Assembly (NCBI RefSeq): GCF_004792655.1
Contig: NZ_SRZC01000003.1
Span: forward strand, 62,001-126,000
DNA length: 64,000 nucleotides
Source: Palleniella muris
GTDB taxonomy: Bacteria; Bacteroidota; Bacteroidia; Bacteroidales; Bacteroidaceae
Reading direction: 5' to 3'
Position 1 is the first letter of the stretch; each line of letters opens with the position of its first letter. Both the position numbers and the translations under genes were made by a program. The notes under the pieces were generated by a model. It did not search any database, was not told the origin of the DNA, and was given only the letters and a program-made list of their open reading frames with translations. This document shows, piece after piece, positions 9,001-17,300 of this stretch.

Positions 9001-9655
9001 CACGTGTTACAGGACGCTCAGGGGTAAGAGCACGGTCACGGAAATTCTTGATGTCTGCCTCGTCAACGAGTGGGCGGATATCTTCCATGTCCATAACCTC
9101 TACCTTATGATACTCGTGAGATGTACGGAAACCATCAAAGAAGTTCAAGAAAGGAACGTGAGTCTTCAGTGTTGCAAGGTGAGGAACGGCTGTAAGATCC
9201 ATAACCTCCTGTACAGAACCTGAGCAGAACATTGCGAAGCCTGTCTGACGGCAAGCGTATACGTCCTGATGGTCACCGAAGATACAGAGAGAGTGGGATG
9301 CAAGTGTACGTGCAGAAACGTCGAACACGCAAGGAAGCAGCTCACCTGCAATCTTATACATGTTAGGAATCATCAGCAACAGACCCTGTGAAGCAGTGAA
9401 TGTTGTTGTCAGTGCACCAGCCTGCAAAGAACCGTGGACAGCACCGGCAGCACCGCCCTCAGACTGCATTTCCTGTACGCTTACTGTCTGTCCCCAAAGG
9501 TTCTTACGGCCATGGGCAGCCCAGTCGTCTGTGTGCTCCGCCATAGGAGATGACGGTGTGATAGGATAAATTGCGGCAACTTCACTGAACATATAGCTCA
9601 CGTGCGCAGCAGCCTCATTACCATCACAAGTAATGAATTTCTTTTCTTTTGCCAT
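6068..9655 (-). CDS. nifJ: Pyruvate:ferredoxin (flavodoxin) oxidoreductase
   Basis: Single-chain pyruvate:ferredoxin oxidoreductase of 1195 residues, the normal size. It converts pyruvate and CoA to acetyl-CoA and CO2 while reducing ferredoxin, in the cytoplasm of anaerobes. In order: the N-terminal pyrimidine-binding half (CDGNEAAAHVSYMFSEVAAIYPITPSSPMAEH); a ferredoxin-like insert with two [4Fe-4S] motifs, CIQCNKCSFVCP and CLGCGNCADVCP; a third cluster region SGACSGCGETPY; and the TPP-binding segment GDGASYDIGYGGLDHVL with NTGGQASKATP. It is transcribed alone, with a -7 element upstream and a terminator downstream. Its codon choice is more uniform than that of its neighbours, as expected for a highly expressed enzyme. 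Confidence 0.98.
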   Translation of the reverse strand: MAKEKKFITCDGNEAAAHVSYMFSEVAAIYPITPSSPMAEHTDDWAAHGRKNLWGQTVSVQEMQSEGGAAGAVHGSLQAGALTTTFTASQGLLLMIPNMYKIAGELLPCVFDVSARTLASHSLCIFGDHQDVYACRQTGFAMFCSGSVQEVMDLTAVPHLATLKTHVPFLNFFDGFRTSHEYHKVEVMDMEDIRPLVDEADIKNFRDRALTPERPVTRGTAENPETFFTHREACNKYYDAIPDVVEHYLGEISKITGREYHNFNYYGAADAENIIILMGSATEAAREAIDHLVSEGKKVGMVAVHLYRPFSVEYLMKAVPKTVKKIAVLDRTKEPGAEGEPLYLDVKSAFYDAENRPVIVGGRYGLGSSDITPAKIISVFNNLELPEPKNHFTVGIVDDVTFTSLPLVEEMALGGKSIYEAKFFGLGADGTVGANKNSVKIIGDNTDKHCQAYFSYDSKKSGGFTCSHLRFGDEPIRSTYQITTPNFVACHVQAYLNMYDVTRGIRENGSFLLNTIFEGEELVNFIPNKVKRIFAQKNITVYYINATKIAQEIGLGNRTNTILQSAFFRITEVIPVDLAVEQMKKFIVKSYGKKGEDIVKKNYAAVDRGGEYKKLDVDPAWVNLADDAVVEDNAPAFVKELVRPINAQMGEDLKVSDFVKFDTVDGTWYNGSARWEKRGVSAFVPSWNVDNCIQCNKCSFVCPHAAIRPFALTDEEKKGIDAPMQEIKAPAALKGMHFIIEPSVLDCLGCGNCADVCPGKKNKETGEVEKALKMVPFNPDAEDMKKLANDWNYLVDNVVSKQNLIDIKANPKNSQFATPLFEFSGACSGCGETPYVKLISQLFGDREIIANATGCSSIYSASIPSTPYTTNEKGQGPAFDNSLFEDFCEFGLGMVIGNKKMKERVTILLKKVVDEKMGSAEYQAAAAEWIEKQNDADETKRLAEILKPEIAKGAETGCPVCTELKTLDHYLVKRSQWIIGGDGASYDIGYGGLDHVLASGEDLNIFVIDTEVYSNTGGQASKATPLGAIAQFAAQGKRIRKKDLGMIATTYGYIYAAQVAMGADNAQCLKAFREAEAYNGPSIVIAYAPCINHGLKIKGGMGRSQAEEARAVACGYWHLWRYNPELAEQGKNPFTLDSKEPNWDLFQDFLDGEVRYLSVKKAYPQEADELFAEAKRMAQLRYKTYVRKAAENWED

Positions 9656-9733
9656 GTTTTTGTAAATAAAAAAATATACTATGTTATATATGTATTATCT
9701 GTGCTTTCTCACTTGTTGGATTTCTTTACAATG

Positions 9734-9741
9734 CAAAGATA
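9734..9741 (-). promoter_or_regulatory. -7 promoter element for nifJ
   Basis: Minus-strand TATCTTTG matches TAnnTTTG; the leader to the ATG at 9655 would be roughly 70 bases. No clear upstream TTG at standard spacing. Confidence 0.5.
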
Positions 9742-9867
9742 ATAAATTATTTTGGAAAAGGTGTTTTATGGTGCTTAACCAAGCACTTGATTTTAATCAT
9801 TTTAACAATTTAAGCATTTTTTATCACTTAATTTATGTCAACTTTTCGCTTTTCTTGAAATTATCAT

Positions 9868-9875
9868 TAATTTTG
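9868..9875 (+). promoter_or_regulatory. -7 promoter element for the ATP-grasp-like gene
   Basis: TAATTTTG matches TAnnTTTG, 52 bases before the ATG at 9928. The gene is divergent from nifJ. Confidence 0.5.
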
Positions 9876-9927
9876 CATTAATTTATAAATTCTACGTAAA
9901 GAGGCAAACCTATCAATTACAGATATC

Positions 9928-10998
9928 ATGACATTACACATATTCAATCCCGAACACGACATCGCCCTTGCTGCAAATTCTCCTTTTTGGACTTCACCAA
10001 AGGCCGGCATCATGCTCCGCCGGAGTCTTGGCTGGCTTCCGGCATTATGGGCAAAAGACGGAGATATTGTCGTTGTATCCGATGTCTCTGAGGCGCATTC
10101 CGAACAAGAAGCAGTGGAAAGCATCTTGAGAAGAAGATGTGTCGGGGTACATTTCTGCATATTAAGCGATGTTATCAAGAAACCTTTCCGGAAGAACATC
10201 GATAATGTGGATGTATGGGGATGGGATTGTGCGATTGTCAATCAATTGGTTAGAGCCGGTGTTCCTCGTGAACTGATGCCGTCTGATGAGGTCCTGAAAC
10301 GTCAAAGAGAATTGTCAGACCGCGCTACTTCTGCAAAACTTCTTGACTACCTTGTACATCTTTCTGATATTTTCTGTGGTGAGGCAATTGCAGTACATAA
10401 TATAAATAATATAGAAATACTTGCAGAAAGTTGGGGCAGTATTGTGCTGAAATCTCCATGGAGCAGCAGTGGCAGAGGGGTCAGGCAATGGATTGGTGGG
10501 AATCAAGCTACAAAACGGTGGGCAGAAAAAGTCATTGAAAGCCAGGGACATATAATGGTGGAGCGATATCTTGACAAAGTGATGGACTTTGCTATGGAAT
10601 TCAACGTAGACGATGATGGCACAGTTAGGTATCAAGGGTTGTCACTGTTTAGCACATCTGGCGGTGCGTACACGGGCAACATGCTTGCCCCTGAAGAAGA
10701 TAAAAGGAATATACTTTCAGCATATATTGCTGATGAATTGTTGGATGATATAGCTTGTGAAGTTTGTCAATGGATGCAACATGCTCTTTCAGGCTACTAC
10801 ATTGGACCGTTCGGTATAGACATGATGATTGTCCGTACAAATAGCGGTAACGGTTTTGGTATAAATCCTTGTGTGGAAATAAACCTGCGCCGTACAATGG
10901 GACATGTTGCACTCTGCATATCGGACACCGAAGGTGCAAGAGGAAAGACCATGAATGTGGTTTTCAGAAACAACAAGCACTGTTTCTGTATAGAGTAA
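9928..10998 (+). CDS. Uncharacterised ATP-grasp-like protein
   Basis: A 356-residue cytoplasmic protein with no signal peptide. The N-terminus MTLHIFNPEHDIALAANSPF suggests a pre-ATP-grasp domain. The middle has VLKSPWSSSGRGVR (172-186), which looks like the ATP-grasp lysine (Lys175) followed by a small-residue phosphate loop. VERYL (Glu212) would sit where adenine is contacted. The C-terminal NPCVEINLRRTMGH (313-326) offers the Glu/Asn/Arg set that binds Mg-ATP and acyl-phosphate in such ligases. I recognise similar Bacteroidales proteins only as hypothetical; the substrate is unknown. The gene stands alone between the nifJ promoter region and a repeat cluster, so context gives no pathway. 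An amide or peptide-bond ligase role is inference. Confidence 0.65.
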   Translation: MTLHIFNPEHDIALAANSPFWTSPKAGIMLRRSLGWLPALWAKDGDIVVVSDVSEAHSEQEAVESILRRRCVGVHFCILSDVIKKPFRKNIDNVDVWGWDCAIVNQLVRAGVPRELMPSDEVLKRQRELSDRATSAKLLDYLVHLSDIFCGEAIAVHNINNIEILAESWGSIVLKSPWSSSGRGVRQWIGGNQATKRWAEKVIESQGHIMVERYLDKVMDFAMEFNVDDDGTVRYQGLSLFSTSGGAYTGNMLAPEEDKRNILSAYIADELLDDIACEVCQWMQHALSGYYIGPFGIDMMIVRTNSGNGFGINPCVEINLRRTMGHVALCISDTEGARGKTMNVVFRNNKHCFCIE

Positions 10999-11060
10999 GA
11001 TACATTCGTAGCCAGAGTAAAATTTATATGTATGGAAGGTTAAAGATACAGATGACATTA

Positions 11061-11143
11061 TGAAAGGTAACGCTTTGCAATACAAAGTGTTACCTTTGGC
11101 ATTGCAAAGCGTTACCTTTCACCAAACAAAGTATTACCTTTCG
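11061..11143. repeat. AAAGGTAAC-type repeat cluster, locus A
   Basis: Four head-to-head or tandem units of about 20 bp: one forward (AAAGGTAACGCTTTG, near 11063) and three reversed (near 11083, 11104 and 11127). Units one and three are perfect 21-bp inverted copies (11061-11081 and 11101-11121) with unit two in the loop. The cluster lies between the convergent ATP-grasp-like and M15 peptidase genes and may fold into a large hairpin. Related clusters occur near 20195, 45270 and 61502. Confidence 0.85.
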
Positions 11144-11280
11144 AAAAACCAATACTGTTTTAACATTTGTTGTGGTTTGAGTTTTTCAAAATGCCAACAG
11201 ATTAGTCATTATGCAAAGTAATAGTTCCGTTTTGTTTACATATTGAAAAAAAGCCAACCATGAAACAAATTTCTTTGCCA

Positions 11281-11865
11281 TTATTTCTCAAAATGCTGGT
11301 AATCTTTCAGAGATTTCCATGCGCCTCCCCATTTGAAGCCATGCCGGATGAAGAGACGGTAGCATAGGTCATTCTTGTCGATACGTGGCTCTTTAGGTGT
11401 ACTTTTCCTTGTTCTCTTAGCATTCTTTGGCTCAATGAGCCCTGCATTTCGGTCTGAAATATGAATGCAAGGATTCCATAACGGGTTGACGTCTACTGCC
11501 ATTCCACGGGCATGTTTTGACAATCCGCCATTCCTTGTGCGCCGTGGATTATAGCATGATGTGTTGTTGTCGGACATGGAACGCTCGTCATCATTTCCGT
11601 ATTCCGATGCCGGGCGTATGGAATGGATAGGGTAGCGTGCTTTATACAGATTCCGGAAAATATCAATAAGGTCTTTCGCTATCTTTTTATTGCAGATTAT
11701 TACACCCTTGCAGGTCTTTCCGTTCTCATTGACATGGAGAACAGAAAGGCTTGCAAGGGTTGTGTCGGTTTTTACTTCCGATATGGTGAAGTCGTTTTGT
11801 GCGAATCCTTCTGTACATATCAAAAGCAACAGTAGTGAACAAAGTAACCTGTGACTAATCTTCAC
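11281..11865 (-). CDS. Secreted M15-family peptidase (D-Ala/L-Ala-D-Glu type)
   Basis: A zinc peptidase-like protein of the M15 group, which cuts peptidoglycan stem peptides or cross-links. The GTG start at 11865 gives 194 residues beginning with a clean signal peptide, MKISHRLLCSLLLLLICTEGFAQ. An ATG at 11901 is in frame but lies deeper inside pncB and spoils the signal peptide. Zinc-binding motif SKHARGMAVD supplies His118 and Asp125. The C-terminal DYQHFE supplies His191, matching the usual H-x6-D...H pattern. The start overlaps the end of pncB by about 11 bases, so it is probably translated from the dnaE-trxA-methyltransferase-pncB message. Exact bond specificity cannot be told from sequence. 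Confidence 0.82.
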   Translation of the reverse strand: MKISHRLLCSLLLLLICTEGFAQNDFTISEVKTDTTLASLSVLHVNENGKTCKGVIICNKKIAKDLIDIFRNLYKARYPIHSIRPASEYGNDDERSMSDNNTSCYNPRRTRNGGLSKHARGMAVDVNPLWNPCIHISDRNAGLIEPKNAKRTRKSTPKEPRIDKNDLCYRLFIRHGFKWGGAWKSLKDYQHFEK

Positions 11866-13081
11866 GATGTAATAGATAATTGAAAATCTGTATAATATCA
11901 CTGTCTCCCGTAACCTTACCTTTATCTTCTGACATCTTGCAGGTCTTGCTCCAGTGGCGCTTCTCTGTCATTTTGATACCAAGAAGTTTTATGACGATGT
12001 TTGATGGCTTGATATCCCATAATGCACCGTCAGCAGAGAGAGCAGTACCGATACCATAACTGTCTATAACACGACCGTTGACAGCCTTGTGGAGCTCGAT
12101 GGCGGACTCTTCGTCAAGCGCATTGGAGAATACAACTTGCTTGGTTGAAGGGTCAAGCCCCAGTTCATGGTATCTGTTGCATATTTTTTCCAGTTGTTCA
12201 AGATTGTTTCCGCTATCGACACGTAGTCCGGCGAAAACACGTGCGAAATGTTCAGAGAAATTTGCCGCAAAGGCATCGAAGCCATAGGTATCATAGAGGA
12301 ATATGCCAAGCGACCCTATGAAAGTACGTTGCCACATATCCATTGCAATGTGGTTCGCTTCCTGCGGACCATACATTCCGGCTATGGCTGAGACAAATTC
12401 ATGAGCCATCGTTCCGATAGGAATCACATTGTATTTCAGTGCAAGCCATACATTTGAAGTTCCGGGGAAAGAACCTTTGTATTCTTTTCCAAGTTCTTTG
12501 CGCAGGTCACGGTCAGCATCCATGAATGCTTTGACAGCCATGTCTTCTGTCGCGAGAGAAAATCGGCGACGTGTTCCGAACTCCGAGATGCACAGACCGG
12601 CACTAAGCATACGGCGCGCCTTGTCATACGACATTTTATAATAGTCTCTCAAATCAATCTTGTCAAGTTCTCCTGACAGACGGTGATGCAGTTCTGATAT
12701 TATGGCAAGAATCATCACTTCGAGGAGTACCGTTTCGTGCCAATATCCTTCAAACATGATTTCAAGGTGTCCTTCCTCATCCTGATGGACATTGACCCAG
12801 TCACGCTTGAATCGGAATCCCTTCAGGTATGTGAAGAACCATTGTGGAATATAGTAGCAGCGTTTCTGCATGAATATTCTCTCTTCTTCCGTGAAGCGGA
12901 GGTTTTCAAGGTAAATAATCTGCTCCTCTACGAGTTTGCCGAATCCAGGAGGATATACCGTGTTGTTGCGGTCGACAAACTTGTACTTTGCCATTGCACG
13001 CGGATAGCAATTGAGAATGGCGCAACACATTGTTAACTTGTAGAGGTCTGTGTCTGTAAAGTGGGTTATTATTGGTTCCAT
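11855..13081 (-). CDS. pncB: Nicotinate phosphoribosyltransferase
   Basis: First enzyme of NAD salvage from nicotinate: nicotinate + PRPP + ATP to nicotinate mononucleotide. The 408-residue protein starts MEPIITHFTDTDLYKLTMCCAIL, the family N-terminus. A longer reading from 13123 would run into the upstream methyltransferase gene and adds unrelated residues. Seen: EFGTRRRFS, SNVWLALKYNVIPIGTMAHE (with the histidine that is phosphorylated in PncB) and VDSGN near the phosphoribosyl site. It follows the methyltransferase stop by four bases and overlaps the next gene. Together with pnuC at 34084 it gives the cell two NAD precursor routes in this window. Confidence 0.95.
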   Translation of the reverse strand: MEPIITHFTDTDLYKLTMCCAILNCYPRAMAKYKFVDRNNTVYPPGFGKLVEEQIIYLENLRFTEEERIFMQKRCYYIPQWFFTYLKGFRFKRDWVNVHQDEEGHLEIMFEGYWHETVLLEVMILAIISELHHRLSGELDKIDLRDYYKMSYDKARRMLSAGLCISEFGTRRRFSLATEDMAVKAFMDADRDLRKELGKEYKGSFPGTSNVWLALKYNVIPIGTMAHEFVSAIAGMYGPQEANHIAMDMWQRTFIGSLGIFLYDTYGFDAFAANFSEHFARVFAGLRVDSGNNLEQLEKICNRYHELGLDPSTKQVVFSNALDEESAIELHKAVNGRVIDSYGIGTALSADGALWDIKPSNIVIKLLGIKMTEKRHWSKTCKMSEDKGKVTGDSDIIQIFNYLLHRED

Positions 13082-13085
13082 TTTT

Positions 13086-14018
13086 TTATTGATATGGTTG
13101 TGAGTTCCTTTCCCAAAAGACACCGTCCTTATATCCTTGTATTGTCCGGTTGTCTTCCGCGATATTGAGTCTTTTCTGTGCTACAAGGCAGTATTCCTCT
13201 TCTATCTCGCATCCGACAAAATGTCTTCCGAGCTTTTTTGCGACAACAGCACTTGTGCCGCTTCCGAGGAATGGGTCGAAGATTGTGTCACCCTCCATGC
13301 TTGATGCAAGAATAAGTTTTGCATAGAGCTTCTCCGGTTTCTGGGTTGGATGCTCTGTGTTTTCCGGCATTGACCAGAACGGTATGGAGATATCATCCCA
13401 GAAATTTCCGGGACATGTGTCTCTGAACTTGCCGTCCCGGCTCTGATGCCAGTCTTTCGGTTTTCCGTCTGTTTTGTAGGGAGCTTTTACAATGCGGCGC
13501 ATTTTTACAGCGTCAAGATTGAAGTGGTAATTATCCGGATTCTTCACGGCAAACCAGATATCCTCCATCGAGTTCTTCCAATTGGCAGTTGCGCCGCGCC
13601 CTTTGTCACGTTGCCATGTGATGCGGTTAATGATGTGGAGATTCTCAGCAAGGACACGCTGCAGAATTGATGTGCAGTGCCAGTCACCGCACAGGTAAAG
13701 AGAGCCGTCATCCTTGAGTTTTCTGCACACATCCGGTAGCCACGAACGCATGTATGCTTCATAGTCCTCTTCCGTTTTTTTCGAGAAGAACTGTTTCCCG
13801 AATTTCCGTGAAAGGTTGTATGGAGGGTCTACTATAATCATGTCTGCGAAAGCATCAGGCAATTCCTTTAGAACATCCATGATGTCTCCATGTATAACAC
13901 AATCCGTCCAGTCACGGTCGTTACGTAGTGTGCCAACCGTGGCAAGACGGTTTTTCAATTCTTGCTTTTCGTCAAGTTGTATTGTTATGGTCTTGTTGCG
14001 TGGTGCACGTTGCTTCAT
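13086..14018 (-). CDS. Orphan DNA adenine N6-methyltransferase
   Basis: A 310-residue amino-methyltransferase. Catalytic motif IV DPPY is at residues 64-67 and AdoMet motif I DPFLGSGTS is at 248-256, near the C-terminus. This is the beta-class order found in type II modification enzymes such as HinfI/RsrI methylases. HPTQKPEKLYAKLI just before motif I is typical motif X. The ATG overlaps the trxA stop (TAATG) and pncB follows after four bases, so it is embedded in a housekeeping operon. No restriction endonuclease or specificity gene is beside it, so a regulatory or solitary methylase is likely. Recognition sequence is not predictable from reading alone. Confidence 0.9.
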   Translation of the reverse strand: MKQRAPRNKTITIQLDEKQELKNRLATVGTLRNDRDWTDCVIHGDIMDVLKELPDAFADMIIVDPPYNLSRKFGKQFFSKKTEEDYEAYMRSWLPDVCRKLKDDGSLYLCGDWHCTSILQRVLAENLHIINRITWQRDKGRGATANWKNSMEDIWFAVKNPDNYHFNLDAVKMRRIVKAPYKTDGKPKDWHQSRDGKFRDTCPGNFWDDISIPFWSMPENTEHPTQKPEKLYAKLILASSMEGDTIFDPFLGSGTSAVVAKKLGRHFVGCEIEEEYCLVAQKRLNIAEDNRTIQGYKDGVFWERNSQPYQ

Positions 14019-14332
14019 TACAGCAGAGCCTCAAATTTCTCTTGGATTTTAGCTTTGTTTACGGCACCGACAACCTTGTCAACAATCTCTCCGCCTTTGA
14101 AAAACAGGATTGTAGGGACATTACGGATGCCAAGGTCTACAGCGATATCCTCACACTCCTCAACATCACACTTTCCGACGGTGATTCTTCCGTCATATTC
14201 CTCAGCAAGCTGTGAGATGATTGGTGCTATCATCCTGCATGGCCCGCACCATGTTGCCCAAAAATCAATGACCAATGGTTCATTGCTATTTTTCAGTGTC
14301 TCGTAGTTCTCGTTTGTGATTTTTACTTCCAT
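14018..14332 (-). CDS. trxA: Thioredoxin
   Basis: A 104-residue thioredoxin with the active site WATWCGPCRM (Cys29 and Cys32) and the cis-proline region VPTILFFKGGE. It is cytoplasmic (no signal peptide) and reduces protein disulfides, for example in ribonucleotide reductase and peroxiredoxins such as the Bcp protein at 60937. It starts 41 bases after dnaE and its stop codon overlaps the methyltransferase start. Confidence 0.97.
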   Translation of the reverse strand: MEVKITNENYETLKNSNEPLVIDFWATWCGPCRMIAPIISQLAEEYDGRITVGKCDVEECEDIAVDLGIRNVPTILFFKGGEIVDKVVGAVNKAKIQEKFEALL

Positions 14333-14373
14333 GATTTATTCTATTTTATTTAACAATTAGTTGTCTGTCTTTG

Positions 14374-17300
14374 TCAGTTTATATAGTAATTCCAGTTTTC
14401 ATGCTCTTTGATGAAGTCAAGAAGTTCTCCCGTGACAGTAATGGTGTTCCTTACACGCAGTTTCAATGATTTTCCTGTTTCTGAATCCATGATTTCAAGG
14501 CATGCTTCTGTTGGTCCTGCTTTTTTTGAAAGGATTGTTGAGAAATCACTTATGTCATTCTCTGTGGTTGTGTTTGCATCAGATTGTTCAAATTGCTTTG
14601 ACGGAATTGCTATTGTTATGCGATGAAGGCTTTCTTCCTTGATTTTTTGGAGGAATTGCACATCAATGACATCAATGTTGTAGTAGTTTGAGTTTTGGAA
14701 CTTCTTTGCGCATTTCATTGTAATGTATATGGAGCAGCCTTCCTGCATCATTCCACTCCATTTTGCCCAGTCTTGACCGAAGAATGCAAGTTCTCCGGAG
14801 TTTTCAAAGTCCTCGATGGTCACACGCCCCATAGGATTGCCGTTTTTGGTGAATCCTGTGCGTATGCCGGTCACGATGCCACCAAGTGTTATGCTTTCCT
14901 TCTGTGAGAGTTCCTCTCTGTCTGCACCTTGTCCAAGTTCTGCAGGGTGGGTGTTGCACATGTTTTCCAATATGACACGGTATTCGTCAAGTGGGTGTGC
15001 AGACAAATATATCCCGACAAGGTCGCGCTCCTTGTTCAGTTTTTCAATAGCACTCCATTCTTCAAACTGCCCCGGTTTCGGCTTGGCAATTTCAATATCG
15101 TCGAAACCGCCAAACAGAGAATTCTGTGCCTGTTGCTTCTCTTGCTGGAAAAGCTGCCCGTATCTGACAAGTGCTTCCATGAAGGTTGTTCCTTTAGAAT
15201 CAAGTGCAAAGAACAGTTCACGTGGAGAGCCAAAGCTGTCAAAAGCACCGCTGAGGGCTAATGACTCAAAGCATTTCCTGTTGACAAGGGAAAGGTTGAC
15301 ACGCTCCATCAAGTCATAGACATCTTTGTATGGTCCATTGTTTTCCCTTTCAGATATTATCGCCAAAGCCGGTCCTGCTCCCATACCTTTGATTGCTGCA
15401 AGACCAAAGCGTATTTCACCCTTTTTATTGACACCGAAATCGACATAAGATTCATTTACATCCGGACCAAGGCAAGGTACATTGATTGCTTTGCATTCGT
15501 CCATCAGTTTTGTTATTTCCCTTATATCACTCTTACGCCTTGTCATGATTGCAGCCATGAATTCGGCAGGGTAGTGTGCTTTGAGGTAAGCTGTTTGATA
15601 TGCTACCCATGAATAACAAGCAGCATGTGACTTGTTGAAAGCGTATGATGCAAACTTCTCCCAGTCAGTCCAGATTTTCTCAAGCACTTTCGGGTCATGT
15701 CCGTTTTTCTTTCCACCCTCAATGAATTTAGGTTTCATCTTGTCAACGATGTCCTTCTTCTTCTTACCCATCGCCTTACGCAAGGCATCAGACTCGCCAC
15801 GTGTAAAATTGGCAAGCTGACGTGAAAGAAGCATCACTTGCTCTTGGTAGACAGTGATACCGTAAGTATCTTTGAGATACTTTTCTGTTATGTCGATGTC
15901 ATAGGTGATAGGCTCTTTGCCATTCTTACGGGCTATGAATGATGGAATATAGTCCATAGGTCCAGGGCGATAGAGAGCATTCATCGCAATAAGGTCTTCA
16001 AACACAGTAGGATGGAGCTCGCGAAGATACTTCTGCATACCGGCAGACTCAAACTGGAAAGTACCAATTGTTCTTCCGGATTGGTAAAGTTTGTAAGTCA
16101 ACTCATCGTCAATAGGGATATTGTCAAGGTCAATATCCACCCCATGCACAGCTTTTACAATACGACAGCATTCCTTCTGCTCGGAAAGAGTTTTCAATCC
16201 GAGGAAGTCCATTTTGATAAGTCCTGTGGACTCAATCACATGACCGTCATATTGGGTGACAGCTGTCTTTGTGTTTGGGAAATCCGGGTCATCTGCCGTG
16301 GAAACAGGCACATGGTCAGAGATAGGGTCACGGCAGATGATAAAACCACAAGCATGGATGCCTGTTCCTCTGACTGTTCCTTCCAACATCTTGGCATATT
16401 TAATGGTGTTGGACTCACGTTTGTCCGGCGAGGCTTCGGCTTCCCTGAGTTCGGGCGTGCATTTTATTGCGTTGGGGAGATTCATCTTCAACCCGTCAGG
16501 CAGGCGGTCCGGTATGGCTTTGCAAAGAGCATTGCTTCTGTCAAGAGGGAGCTTCTCTACACGGGCGACATCTTTCAAGGAGTTCTTTGTCGCCATCGTG
16601 CCGTATGTTATAATATGGGCACAGTTCTCATGGCCATACTTGTCCATAACCCAGTTTAAGACCTTGCCACGTCCGTCGTCATCAAAGTCTGTATCAATAT
16701 CAGGCAGAGAAATACGGTCCGGATTCAAGAAACGTTCGAACAGCAAATCATACTTCAAAGGGTCCAGCTTCGTGATGCCAAGGCAATAAGCCACAACAGA
16801 ACCTGCAGCAGAACCACGTCCGGGACCGACCCATACCCCCAATTCTTTGCGTGCTGAGTTGATGAAGTCCTGGACTATAAGGAAATATCCGGGGAAGCCC
16901 ATCGTCTTCATGATGTGCAACTCAAAGCGTATACGCTCATCAACTTCTTTGCCTATGCCATTCTCTTCTGCCCATGCAGTAAGCTCATCCGGCTGCAATG
17001 CTTTCCCATAAGGAATCACCTTGAATTCATTGCCATACAGACGTGATGCACCCTCGTATGCAAGTTTTCCCAAATAGTCAGCCTCGAACTTGATACGGTA
17101 CAGTTTGTCGTACCCTCCAAGTTTTTTTATCTTCTGCACACCTTCTTCTTCCGGCAGCTGGTTTTCACCATATTCATCGGATGTGAATTCTCTGTACAAG
17201 TCTTGCTCTGAGAAATTCTCCCTCCACATTTCTTCCACACCAAATTCCTTTGGGATAGGGAAGAATGGCATTATCGGGTCAGAGTCAAGGTTATATGTCT

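Noticed and set aside
8741..9223. Plus-strand open frame (160 codons) opposite nifJ
   Set aside because: An antisense shadow caused by the biased codon use of nifJ; the product is cysteine- and valine-rich with no domain.
13086..14332. Restriction-modification system around the methyltransferase
   Set aside because: Both neighbours are housekeeping genes (trxA and pncB) with overlaps or 4-base gaps, leaving no room for an endonuclease.
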